From: Myxococcales bacterium
GTDB taxonomy: Bacteria > Myxococcota > Polyangia > Nannocystales > Nannocystaceae
Length of the DNA: 64,000 nucleotides
Assembly: GCA_016793465.1 (NCBI GenBank)
Contig: JAEUJW010000095.1
Coordinates: 62,001 to 126,000, forward strand
Reading direction: 5' to 3'
Positions within the stretch are counted from its first letter, which is position 1, and every line of letters starts with the position of its first letter. Positions 36,963 to 47,153 of the stretch are shown one piece after another. The position numbers and the translations under genes were made by a program. The notes under the pieces are model-generated. The model did no database searches and was not told the origin of the DNA. It saw nothing but the letters and a program-made list of their open reading frames with translations.

Positions 36963-38672
36963 ATGACGTACGACAGACGCAAGCTGCGCTGGAACGGGTG
37001 GGGTCTGGCCCACGCGGGCTTCGAGTTCGGGCCGCGCGAGCCCGAGGTGTGGGCGTGGATCGCCCGGATGCTGGGGCGCCGGGAGTTCGCGCGCACGCCG
37101 GCGGTGCCGCTGCCGGACATCGAGCTGGCGGCGCCGCGGCTCGACGCCGGGGCCGTCGAGGCGCTGGCGGCGATCGTCGGCCACGACCACGTCAAGCAGG
37201 ACCGCTACGAGCGGGCCTTCCACGCCCGCGGCAAGAGCTACTACGACCTATTAAAAGTGCGGGCGGGCGACCTCGGAGAGAACGTGCCCGACGCGGTCGT
37301 GTACCCCGAGGACTTCGACGAGGTGCAGGCGCTGGTCGAGCTGGCGGCGCAGCGGAACATCGCCCTGGTGCCGTTCGGCGGCGGCTCGAGCGTGGTCGGC
37401 GGGGTCACGGCCCAGCGGCGCGCGGACCAGGCCGGGGTGGTGACGGTCGACATGACGCGCATGAACCGGCTGCTCGCGCTCGACTCGGTGTCGCACACGG
37501 CGACGCTCGAGGCGGGGGTGTACGGCCCGGACCTCGAGGCGCAGCTGCAGGCGCGGGGCTACACGCTGGGGCACTACCCGCAGTCGTTCGAGTTCTCGAC
37601 GCTCGGCGGGTGGATCGCCGCGCGCGGGGCGGGCCAGCAGTCGAACCGCTACGGCAAGGCGGAGAAGTGGCTGCTCGGCGCCAAACTGGCGACGCCGCGC
37701 GGGTCGTGGACGACCGAGCAGTTCCCGGCGTCGGCGGCCGGCCCGAATTTAAATCAGCTGGTGGTCGGCAGCGAGGGCACTCTGGGGATCGTCGCGGAGG
37801 CGACGGTGCGGGTGCACCCGGTGCCGGCGGTGAAGGACTACCGCGGCTACCTCTTCAAGAATTTCTCCGAAGGGGCGGCGGCGGTGCGGGAGATCGTCCA
37901 GCGGGGCATCCCGGTGGCCATGCTGCGGCTCTCGGATCCCGACGAGACGCGGTTCCTGCAGGGGTTCTCGGGCGCCCAGCACCCGCCGGGTCAGGCCACG
38001 AAGATCGGCGCGCGGCTGGTCGCGTGGCGCGGCTACGCGGAGGAGCGCTGCCTGCTGCTCGTCGGCCTCGAGGGCGAGCGCGAGGCGGTGTACGAGGCGC
38101 AGATCGCCACCCGCTGCGTGTGCGAGCGTCACGGCGGGCTGTCGCTCGGGCAGGGCGCCGGGCGCCGCTGGTACGCGCGGCGCTTCATGATGCCGTACCT
38201 GCGCGACCCGCTGCTCGACCGCGGCATCGCGGTCGAGACGCTCGAGACGTCGGTGCGCTGGGCCAACCTCGTCGGGCTGTATGAAGACATGACGACGACG
38301 CTGCGCGAGGCGCTCGCCCAGGAGAGGGCCGACGCGGAGGCGCAGACGATCGTCATGGCCCACATCTCGCACGTGTACGAGGACGGCGCGTCGCTGTACT
38401 TCACGATGGTGTTCCCGCAAAAGGGCGGGAAGACCCCGGCGGAGGCCGCCGAGGCCAACCGCGCGCAGTGGGACGTCGTCAAGCAGGCGGCCTGCAAGAC
38501 GCTCGCCGCGGGCGGCGGCACGATCTCCCATCACCACGGCGTCGGCACCGACCACGCGCCGTGGCTCGCGGGGGAGAAGGGGCCGATCGGGTTCGACGTC
38601 CTGGCTGGCCTGAAGGACAGGCTCGATCCCGCGGGCGTGCTGAACCCCGGGAAGCTCATGACCGGCGGCTAA
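36963..38672 (+). CDS. Alkylglycerone-phosphate synthase-like FAD enzyme
   Basis: 569 residues. It opens with RRKLRWNGWG, typical of alkylglycerone-phosphate synthases. The FAD/PCMH domain follows: PFGGGSSVVGG (about residue 140), FEFSTLGGWIAARGAGQQS and LVVGSEGTLGIVAEAT. The C-terminal HHHGVG motif (ISHHHGVGTDH) contains the catalytic His cluster. The enzyme swaps the acyl chain of acyl-DHAP for a fatty alcohol, giving the ether bond. Myxococcus xanthus makes ether lipids with such an enzyme. The glpD-kinase-synthase order makes a coherent pathway. Two AT islets (37249, 37744) lie inside it. Confidence 0.85.
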   Translation: MTYDRRKLRWNGWGLAHAGFEFGPREPEVWAWIARMLGRREFARTPAVPLPDIELAAPRLDAGAVEALAAIVGHDHVKQDRYERAFHARGKSYYDLLKVRAGDLGENVPDAVVYPEDFDEVQALVELAAQRNIALVPFGGGSSVVGGVTAQRRADQAGVVTVDMTRMNRLLALDSVSHTATLEAGVYGPDLEAQLQARGYTLGHYPQSFEFSTLGGWIAARGAGQQSNRYGKAEKWLLGAKLATPRGSWTTEQFPASAAGPNLNQLVVGSEGTLGIVAEATVRVHPVPAVKDYRGYLFKNFSEGAAAVREIVQRGIPVAMLRLSDPDETRFLQGFSGAQHPPGQATKIGARLVAWRGYAEERCLLLVGLEGEREAVYEAQIATRCVCERHGGLSLGQGAGRRWYARRFMMPYLRDPLLDRGIAVETLETSVRWANLVGLYEDMTTTLREALAQERADAEAQTIVMAHISHVYEDGASLYFTMVFPQKGGKTPAEAAEANRAQWDVVKQAACKTLAAGGGTISHHHGVGTDHAPWLAGEKGPIGFDVLAGLKDRLDPAGVLNPGKLMTGG

Positions 38673-38794
38673 ACAGAGGCGCAGAGACCCGGTTCCTCGC
38701 CGCGGGGCGGCTCCTACCCGCCTTCTGGGCGCTGTCAGGTTGGCGCCGGGACCGCCGGACGGGTCGATCTCGGGTCCATGCGACTCTGTTTAGC
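38668..38794. repeat. Long-stem inverted-repeat element between convergent stops
   Basis: Perfect 11-bp terminal arms, GCTAAACAGAG (38668-38678) and CTCTGTTTAGC (38784-38794), are extended inwards by CGCA/TGCG and CCCG/CGGG pairs to a broken stem of about 25 bp. The left arm contains the stop codon of the alkylglycerone-phosphate synthase; the right arm abuts the stop of the radical SAM gene. It could be a bidirectional terminator, a structured RNA or a MITE-like insertion. Confidence 0.65.
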
Positions 38795-39838
38795 TCACGC
38801 GTCGTCGGCGAACAGCGACTGCTGGGCCTTCGGCACGCGGAAGGTCGTGCGCCCGCCGGGCTCGGGCTCGTCGGGGCGGCCCGCCTCGAAGCCGAGGCGG
38901 CGGGCGTGGGCGAAGAACAGCTGCTCGATGGCCTGCCAGCGCGGGCCCTCGCCGCGCATGCGCTCGCCGAAGCCGCCGCGGGTCATGGCGCCGCCGCGGA
39001 CGTCGCGGATCGCCGAGAGCACGTGTCCCGCGCGCAGGGGGACGGCGGCGGCGAGGCGCTCCTCGAACACAGGGAGCACCGAGCCGGACAGGCGGACCAT
39101 GGTCATGAAGGCGCGGGTGGCCCCGCACTCGCGCGCACGTTTGAGAATTGCCGGGATGTGGCTGTCGTTGAGGCCGGGGAGGATCGGCGCGACGGCCACG
39201 GCGGTGCGCACGCCGGCGGCGGACAGGGCGGCGAGGGCCGCGAAGCGCCGGTCGATGCGCGAGGCGTAGGGCTCGATCTTGCGGCCGGTCTCGTCGTCGG
39301 CGAAGGGGATGCTGATGATGGCGACGGCGTCGGCCTCGGCGCCGAGGCGGGCGAGCAGCTCGGCGTCGCGGGCGACCAGGGCGTTCTTGGTGATGACGTG
39401 GACGGGGTTGCGGTACTCGAGGCAGACCTCGAGGCAGCGCCGCGTGAGCTCGTAGGCGGCCTCGAGCGGCTGGTAGCAGTCGGTGACGCCGGAGAAGGCG
39501 AGGCGCTCGCCCCGCCAGCCGCGGCGCTCGAAGGCCTCGCGCAGCAGCTCGGGGGCGTTGCGCTTGACGACGATCTTGCGCTCGAAGTCGGTGCCGGCGC
39601 CCCAGCCGAGGTACTCGTGGCTCGGGCGGGCGTAGCAGTAGATGCAGCCGTGGTAGCAGCCGCGGTACGGGTTGACGCCCCAGCGGAACGGGATGTCCGG
39701 GCTGTCGTTCTCCGAGAGGATCGAGCGGGCGTCTTCTTCGAAGACCTCGAGGCGGGCGTCGGGCGGGGGGATGTCGTCGAGGTGCTCGACGTGCGTCGAC
39801 AGCCAGGGGTTCGGCGGGTTGGCGATCGGGCGCGGCAT
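38795..39838 (-). CDS. Radical SAM protein of the PA0069/Rv2578c family
   Basis: 347 residues from the ATG at 39838 (TACGCT is about 12 nt upstream; an ATG at 39862 adds 8 residues). The Fe-S cluster motif is in RGCYHGCIYCYARPSH (CxxxCxxC), preceded by PFRWGVNPY. FSGVTDCYQPLE and VITKNALVARD follow, as in this family, which includes Rv2578c and spore-photoproduct-lyase-like members. The substrate is unknown. It is convergent with the ether-lipid operon and divergent from the SDR gene. Confidence 0.85.
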   Translation of the reverse strand: MPRPIANPPNPWLSTHVEHLDDIPPPDARLEVFEEDARSILSENDSPDIPFRWGVNPYRGCYHGCIYCYARPSHEYLGWGAGTDFERKIVVKRNAPELLREAFERRGWRGERLAFSGVTDCYQPLEAAYELTRRCLEVCLEYRNPVHVITKNALVARDAELLARLGAEADAVAIISIPFADDETGRKIEPYASRIDRRFAALAALSAAGVRTAVAVAPILPGLNDSHIPAILKRARECGATRAFMTMVRLSGSVLPVFEERLAAAVPLRAGHVLSAIRDVRGGAMTRGGFGERMRGEGPRWQAIEQLFFAHARRLGFEAGRPDEPEPGGRTTFRVPKAQQSLFADDA

Positions 39839-40098
39839 GACCGGGCGCGCAGCGTAGCGCATGCGGATCTCGCACGCACATGTCCGTGAAGACAGGTCAC
39901 GAGGGCGCGAGGCGAGCACGGCGGCGGCGGCGCTGGGGCCTGGTCGTCGGGACAGGTCGGTCGTCGGCGGTACGGAGCCGTCGAGCACGGCGAGGGCCGG
40001 GGGCGCGAGCGGCTCGCCGCGGCGGGGGACGAGCGCGCGGGACCTTGGCGCGTGTAAGCGGTGGCGTACCGGCGGCAAACTTGCTAGGACCGGGCGCC

Positions 40099-40962
40099 AT
40101 GAACGCGGAGATGCAGGGCAAGGTCGTGCTGATCACGGGCGGCAACACGGGGATCGGCAAGCAGACGGCGATCGCGCTGGCCCGCAAGGGCGCGCAGGTG
40201 GTGATCACGTCGCGCGACCCGGACAAGGGCCAGGCGGCGCTGGCGGAGGTCCGCGAGGCGAGCGGGCGCGACGACGTGGTGTGCATGCGCCTCGACCTGG
40301 CGTCGCTCGCCGAGGTGCGCCGGTTCGCGGCGGAGTTCCTCGAGAGGCACCCGCGGCTCGACGTGCTCGTGCTCAACGCCGGGCTCATGCTCGGCGCCCG
40401 CTCGCAGACGGTGGACGGCTTCGAGTCGACGTTCGGGGTCAACCACCTCGGGCACTTCGCGCTGACCCGGCTGCTGCTCGACCGCCTGAAGCAGAGCGGG
40501 CCGGCGCGCATCGTCGTGCTGTCGTCGCAGGCCCACCGCGGCGCGCGCGGGCTCGACTTCGACGACCTGCAGCTGCAGCGCGGCTACAGCAGCTGGAAGG
40601 CGTACACGCGCTCGAAGCTGGCGAACCTGCTGTTCACGCTCGAGCTGGCGCAGCGGCTCGAGGGCACCGGTGTGACCGTCAACGCGGCGCACCCCGGGGT
40701 GGTCGCCACCGAGTTCGCGGGGGCCGAGGACATGGGGCGGTTCGCCGCGCTGGTGTGGTCGCTCGGCAAGTGGGCCATGCTGACGCCGGAGCAGGGCGCG
40801 CGGACGTCGGTTTACCTCGCCAGCTCGCCGGAGGTGGAGGGCGTGAGCGGCAAGTACTTTATTAAATCGAAGCCGGCCCGGACGACGCGCGCGGCGCAGG
40901 ACCGCGAGGCGGCGAGGCGGCTGTGGGACGTCAGCGAGGCGCTGACGGGCGAGCGCTACTGA
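40099..40962 (+). CDS. Short-chain dehydrogenase/reductase (retinol dehydrogenase-like)
   Basis: 287 residues. The classical SDR motifs are TGGNTGIG (NAD(P) binding, residue 13), NAG (about 92) and the catalytic Ser and YTRSK. The NHLGHFALT stretch is that of retinol-dehydrogenase/WW-oxidoreductase-like SDRs, which reduce lipid aldehydes or ketones with NADPH. The ATG at 40099 lies 9 nt after CTAGGA. A frame open from 39880 was rejected as a start. It meets the kinase gene tail to tail, with an AT islet at 40858. Confidence 0.85.
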   Translation: MNAEMQGKVVLITGGNTGIGKQTAIALARKGAQVVITSRDPDKGQAALAEVREASGRDDVVCMRLDLASLAEVRRFAAEFLERHPRLDVLVLNAGLMLGARSQTVDGFESTFGVNHLGHFALTRLLLDRLKQSGPARIVVLSSQAHRGARGLDFDDLQLQRGYSSWKAYTRSKLANLLFTLELAQRLEGTGVTVNAAHPGVVATEFAGAEDMGRFAALVWSLGKWAMLTPEQGARTSVYLASSPEVEGVSGKYFIKSKPARTTRAAQDREAARRLWDVSEALTGERY

Positions 40963-40969
40963 GGCGGCG

Positions 40970-42646
<1,677 letters not shown>

Positions 42647-42982
42647 TCCTCGCTACGTACACTACCCGGCTCCGATGTGCACGGGGAAGCTCGCTCGTCC
42701 GTCATCCACCCCCGTGCCGCCGCGCACGCGCACCTGTCCCCAGGAAAACGGCGTTTGCCGGGGACCGTCGCGGACGCTCTTCGGGGCCGACCGGCGCGGG
42801 TGAGGAGAAGGGGATCGGGCTCTCGTGGCGGCAATTGTCGACCAGGAGCGACGCAGTCGGGCGCTGGTGCGTGACGTTGCGGGCATTTGCTCGGCGGCCC
42901 CGGCGGCTGAATTCGCGCGCCGGCCGCGCGGGCGCGGGCTGTGGGGGAGGAAGATCCGTTATCATCGCGTCCCCCCGCCCCC
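42647..42982. other. Divergent intergenic region
   Basis: 336 bp between the kinase and the secreted protein gene. An imperfect inverted repeat with GTCCCC/GGGGAC ends lies at about 42737-42771. TTATCAT at about 42959 is a candidate -10 for the plus-strand gene. No coding sequence is supported. Confidence 0.5.
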
Positions 42983-43876
42983 ATGCTCGTCTCGCTCCGC
43001 GCTCGTACCCTGGTCGCGCTCGTCGTCGCGACCTCTCTGACCGCACCGCCTGCGTCCGCGGCTCCCGCCGCGGGAGACGCCAGGGCGCAGGCCGACTTCG
43101 AGGCGGGGTTCAACGCCGGGCAGACGGAGTTCGACGCCGGCAAGTTCGTCGACGCGGCGCGCACGTGGGTCAAGGCGGCCGACAACCTCAAGGAGACGGC
43201 GAAGAACAAGGACAACCGCCAGGCGGTGTACGAGTACATCGCCGACGCGTGGGCCAAGGCGCTCGAGGGCAACGACGACCCGGCGCTGCTGCGCGAGGGG
43301 TTCGAGTCGCTCGACAGCTACTGCAAGGGCTTCACGACGGCGTACGGGACGGAGACGCCGATCTTGCCGAAGATCGTGGCGACCCGCGACGCGCTCGGCG
43401 AGCGGGTCAAGGCGGCCGAGGACACGCCGAAGCCGCCGACGCCGGAGGGGCCGGAGGAGCTGCCGCCGGGCGACGACGACGGCGGCGACGCCCGCGAGCC
43501 CGCGCAGCCGCAGGCCGGGCCGAAGTGGAAGGGGCTGGCGATCGGCGGCGGCGTCGCGCTCGGGCTCGGCGTTGGCGGGGTCGTGCTCGGGGCGGTCGGC
43601 GGGGTGAAGGGACAGAAGCTCGAGGAGGACGTGACCGACCTGACCGGCTGCGACGCGGCCATGCCGGCGGAGGGGCAGTGCAAGGAGCTCGTCGACGACG
43701 GCAAGCGGGCCAACACGCTGGCGGTGGTCGGCGGGGTGGTCGGCGGGGTGCTCCTCGTGACCGGCGCGGTGCTGCTCGGCGTCGGCCTGAAGCGCCGGGC
43801 GGCGGGCAAGAACCAGGCGTTCGCGCCGGCGCTGGGCCCGAACTTCGTCGGCTTCACGCTGCGCGGGTCGTTCTGA
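42983..43876 (+). CDS. Secreted/membrane protein of unknown function (paralogue of 47154-48116)
   Basis: 297 residues. A signal peptide (SLRARTLVALVVATSLTAPPASA) precedes a TPR-like helical domain (AGFNAGQTEFDAGKFVDAARTW, then to about residue 155). A Pro/Asp/Glu linker, two glycine-rich membrane hairpins flanking a 45-residue loop with two Cys, and a C-terminus ending GFTLRGSF complete it. The same order of parts occurs in the gene at 47154. Function is unknown. The start is supported by the signal peptide position. Confidence 0.7.
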   Translation: MLVSLRARTLVALVVATSLTAPPASAAPAAGDARAQADFEAGFNAGQTEFDAGKFVDAARTWVKAADNLKETAKNKDNRQAVYEYIADAWAKALEGNDDPALLREGFESLDSYCKGFTTAYGTETPILPKIVATRDALGERVKAAEDTPKPPTPEGPEELPPGDDDGGDAREPAQPQAGPKWKGLAIGGGVALGLGVGGVVLGAVGGVKGQKLEEDVTDLTGCDAAMPAEGQCKELVDDGKRANTLAVVGGVVGGVLLVTGAVLLGVGLKRRAAGKNQAFAPALGPNFVGFTLRGSF

Positions 43877-43894
43877 GGGCGCTCGCGCGGGCGG

Positions 43895-44578
43895 TCACTC
43901 CGCGGGCTGCTTGCGCTCCAGCAGCATCTTGCTCTTCAGCATGCGGTCGCGGTGCTTCCGCATGATCGCGACCTCGGGCTCGGCGAAGGTCAGCTCGCCG
44001 GCGATGGGGCGCACGGTCTTGTTCATCAGGCTGATGTCGTAGGTCGAGTGGCGCAGGCCGAAGAAGTGGCCGAGCTCGTGGGAGAGCACGAGGGGGCTGG
44101 CGCGCCTGGCGAGGATGACCCAGCGGCGCGAGCGGTCGGCGCGCTCGCGCCAGTGCACGCCCTGGATGTCGTTGCCGGCGATGTCGACGTCGGCGAGGCG
44201 GCCGACGACGAACACGTGGGCGACGCCGCGGGTGAAGCGGTCGTGGCCGAGGGCGTCGCGCTCGTCGCGGTCGTCGATGTCGAGCTCCTTCGCGGAGAGG
44301 GAGTCGACCGCGACGATCTCGAGGCCGGTGTCGATGAGGGCGAAGTGCTTGTGCACGTGGGTGAGCTGCTCGCTGACCCACTCGGCCGTCTGCACCGGGC
44401 CGTCGGCGGTCTGGACGATGTGGAGGTGGATGCCGAAGCAGTGCGCGCGGGCGGGGTCGCAGCGCGGGGTGTCGCGCAGGTAGGGCGCGAGCGGGTCGGA
44501 CGGGGCCGCGGCGACGGCGGGGGACGGAGCGGCGGCGGCTGCTGCTTGCGTCGAGACGGCGAGGAGCAGGGCGAGCAT
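43895..44578 (-). CDS. Secreted metzincin-type zinc protease
   Basis: 227 residues. An Ala-rich signal peptide (1-23) is present. The zinc site LSHELGHFFGLRHS is a full HExxHxxGxxH motif (about residue 165) and is followed by a Met-turn candidate, SLMNKT. This fits the matrixin/metzincin clan. Two cysteines (RCDPARAHC) near the N-terminus of the mature protein could form a disulfide. It starts 5 nt after the metF stop, so it is likely co-transcribed with metF despite the unrelated role. Likely substrate: extracellular or periplasmic protein. Confidence 0.8.
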   Translation of the reverse strand: MLALLLAVSTQAAAAAAPSPAVAAAPSDPLAPYLRDTPRCDPARAHCFGIHLHIVQTADGPVQTAEWVSEQLTHVHKHFALIDTGLEIVAVDSLSAKELDIDDRDERDALGHDRFTRGVAHVFVVGRLADVDIAGNDIQGVHWRERADRSRRWVILARRASPLVLSHELGHFFGLRHSTYDISLMNKTVRPIAGELTFAEPEVAIMRKHRDRMLKSKMLLERKQPAE

Positions 44579-44582
44579 GGGA

Positions 44583-45497
44583 TCATCCGTAGCACGCGCG
44601 CGAGAGCTGGAGGATCTCGAAGATCGCGCGCGTGGCCGGCGACTTGTTGAGCGTGTAAAAATGGATGCCGGGCACGCCGGGCTTCGGGTGGGTGAAGGGG
44701 TCGACGGCGGGCGGCTGGAGCAGGCCGCGGCACTGGTGGGCGGCGTAGGAGACGCCGGCCCAGAAGACCTCCTGGGGGTCGTCGGTGATCGAGGTGAGGC
44801 GGTCGTGCAGGGGCGCCGGGATGGTCGCGCCGCACATTTTGGTGAAGCGCTGGATCTGCTCGACGTTGGTGACCGGCATGATGCCGGGCAGGATCGGCAC
44901 GCGGATGCCGGCCTCGCGGGCGCGGCGCTCGAAGGCGTGGAAGCTGGCGTTGTCGAAGAACAGCTGGGAGATCAAGAAGTCGACCCCGGCGTCGACCTTG
45001 GTCTTTAAGTTTTGCAGGTCGACGGCGGCGTCGGCGGCCTCGGGGTGGATCTCCGGGTAGCAGGCGCCGCCGACGCAGAACGGGCCGCGGTCGCGGACGA
45101 ACGCCACCAGCTCGCTGGCGTGGCGCAGGCCGCCGGGCACGACCTCGAACTTGCCCTGGCCCTGGGGCGGGTCGCCGCGCAGGGCGAGGATGTTGTGCAC
45201 GTCGGCGTCGGCGAGCTGGTCGAGCACGCGGGCGAGCTCGTCGCGGGTGGCGCCGACGCAGGTGAGGTGGGCCATGGGCTCGATGCCCAGCTCGCGCTTG
45301 ATGCGGCCGACGATCTCGATGGTGCGCACGCGGGTGCTGCCGCCGGCGCCGTAGGTGACCGACACGAAGTCGGGGCCGAGGGGGGCGAGCTGCTCGAGGC
45401 TGCGCCAGAGGACCTGCTCGCCCTTCTCGGTCTTGGGGGGGAAGAACTCGAAGCTGAAGACCGGCCGCTTGTGCGCCAGTCGCTCGCGGATCAGCAT
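44583..45497 (-). CDS. metF: 5,10-methylenetetrahydrofolate reductase
   Basis: 304 residues, the usual bacterial length. Core motifs are FSFEFFPPKTEKGE (residue 14), VSVTYGAGGSTR, AHLTCVG and NILALRGDPP, followed by QLFFDN and ILPGIMPV. It reduces methylenetetrahydrofolate to 5-methyltetrahydrofolate for methionine synthesis, using FAD. The ATG at 45497 has TACCCA 9 nt upstream; the longer ORF start is antisense to the permease gene. An AT islet at 45003 encodes Asn-Leu-Lys. Confidence 0.95.
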   Translation of the reverse strand: MLIRERLAHKRPVFSFEFFPPKTEKGEQVLWRSLEQLAPLGPDFVSVTYGAGGSTRVRTIEIVGRIKRELGIEPMAHLTCVGATRDELARVLDQLADADVHNILALRGDPPQGQGKFEVVPGGLRHASELVAFVRDRGPFCVGGACYPEIHPEAADAAVDLQNLKTKVDAGVDFLISQLFFDNASFHAFERRAREAGIRVPILPGIMPVTNVEQIQRFTKMCGATIPAPLHDRLTSITDDPQEVFWAGVSYAAHQCRGLLQPPAVDPFTHPKPGVPGIHFYTLNKSPATRAIFEILQLSRACYG

Positions 45498-45555
45498 GCG
45501 GTGTTGGGTACCACGGGGGCGGCTGGACCGTCCAGGGTCGTGATACACAGCGCAG

Positions 45556-47103
45556 ATGCGCTGGTTCGTCCGCGGCGACATCGACGGGTTCTTCGGCCTC
45601 GCGGTCGACAACCTCGTGCAGCTCCTGTTGATCGACGCGCTGTGTCGGTTCGTGCTCGGGTTCCCGGAGGCGCTGCTCCACGGCGCGGTGCTGCCGGGGG
45701 CGGCGGTGTCGCTGCTGGTCGGCAATTTTTATTACGCGTGGCAGGCCCGCGAGGTCGGGCGGAGGCTGGGGCGCGACGACCTGTGCGCCCTGCCGTACGG
45801 CATCAACACGGTGTCGGTGTTCGCACATGTCTTTTTGGTCATGTTGCCGGCGAAGCTGGCGGCCGAGGCCGCGGGCGCGGCGGACCCGGCGCGGGTGGCC
45901 TGGCAGGCGGGGCTGGTGGCGTGCTTCGGGTCGGGGGCGATCGAGCTGCTCGGTGCGTTCGTCGCCGAGAGGGTGCGCCGGGCGACGCCGCGGGCGGCGC
46001 TGCTGTCGACGCTGGCCGGGGTGGCGCTGGGCTTCATCTCGCTGGGGTTCCTGTTTCGCAGCTTCGCGCGGCCGATCGTCGGGCTGACGACGCTGGCGGT
46101 GCTGCTGCTGGTCTACTTCGGGCGGGTCAAGTTCCGCGGGGGCCTGCCGGGCGGGCTGGTGGCGGTGCTGCTGGGCACGCTGCTGGCGTGGCTCACGGGC
46201 GTCGCGCCGGTCGGGGCGATGCCGTCGGCGGGGCAAGGGTTCAATTTGCCGGTGCCGGTGATCGGCGAGCTGGTGGCGGCGCTCAGCGGCGAGCACATGT
46301 GGACGTACCTGTCGGTGATCGTGCCGATGGGAATCTTTAATATCGTCGGGTCGCTGCAGAACATCGAGGCGGCGGAGGCGGCGGGGGACCCGTATCCGAC
46401 GCGGCCGTCGCTGATCGTCAACGGGCTCGGGTCGATCGCGGCGGCGACGTTCGGCTCGTGCTTCCCGACCACGATCTACATCGGCCACCCCGGGTGGAAG
46501 GCGATGGGGGCGCGGGCGGGCTACTCGATCTTAAATGGAGTGTTCGCCACGGCGGTGTGCCTGACGGGCACGCTGGCGTATATCGCGTGGGCGGTGCCGA
46601 TCGAGGCGGGCATGGCGATCGTGCTGTGGATCGGGGTGGTGATCTCGGCGCAGGCGTTTCAGGTGACGCCGCGAGAGCACGCGCCGGCGGTGGTGATCGG
46701 GATGCTGCCGGGGGTGGCCGCGTGGGGGGCGTTGATGGCGAAGGCGGGGCTGCGGGCGGGCGGGACGGCGTTCGATGAGAAGTTGGTGCCGGTGTTCCAG
46801 GGCGCGGACGTGTGGATCGACGGGGCCTTCGCGCTCGAGCAGGGGTTTATTTTTACGGCGATGTTGCTGTCGGCGGCGACGGTGGCGGTCATCGAGCGCA
46901 AGTTCATGGCGGCGGCCGGCTGGTGCGCCGTGGCGGCGCTGCTGTCGGCGCTGGGGCTGATGCACAGCTACGGGTGGACGCCGGCCGACACGGTGCTGGC
47001 GCTCACGCCGGCGTGGCCGTGGGCCGTCGGCTACGCGGCGATGGCGGGGGTGTTCGTGCTGGCGCCGCTGCTGACGACGCGTGACGCGGGGCCCGGGCAC
47101 TGA
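45556..47103 (+). CDS. NCS2-like nucleobase/xanthine-uracil permease family protein
   Basis: 515 residues, about 13-14 hydrophobic segments. The N-terminal block (RGDIDGFFGLAVDNLVQL) and LCALPYGINTVSVFAHVF resemble the AzgA/NCS2 permease fold; GSCFPTTIYIGHPGWKAMGAR is similar to the family's substrate-site helix. It probably carries a purine, pyrimidine or related anion with protons across the inner membrane. GATACA lies 8 nt before the ATG. It contains four AT islets (45723, 46335, 46530, 46847), the densest cluster in the window. Confidence 0.7.
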   Translation: MRWFVRGDIDGFFGLAVDNLVQLLLIDALCRFVLGFPEALLHGAVLPGAAVSLLVGNFYYAWQAREVGRRLGRDDLCALPYGINTVSVFAHVFLVMLPAKLAAEAAGAADPARVAWQAGLVACFGSGAIELLGAFVAERVRRATPRAALLSTLAGVALGFISLGFLFRSFARPIVGLTTLAVLLLVYFGRVKFRGGLPGGLVAVLLGTLLAWLTGVAPVGAMPSAGQGFNLPVPVIGELVAALSGEHMWTYLSVIVPMGIFNIVGSLQNIEAAEAAGDPYPTRPSLIVNGLGSIAAATFGSCFPTTIYIGHPGWKAMGARAGYSILNGVFATAVCLTGTLAYIAWAVPIEAGMAIVLWIGVVISAQAFQVTPREHAPAVVIGMLPGVAAWGALMAKAGLRAGGTAFDEKLVPVFQGADVWIDGAFALEQGFIFTAMLLSAATVAVIERKFMAAAGWCAVAALLSALGLMHSYGWTPADTVLALTPAWPWAVGYAAMAGVFVLAPLLTTRDAGPGH

Positions 47104-47153
47104 GCGGAGGATTTTTTCTTGCGCAGCGAGGGCGCGGCGGGAAAACTCGCGGC

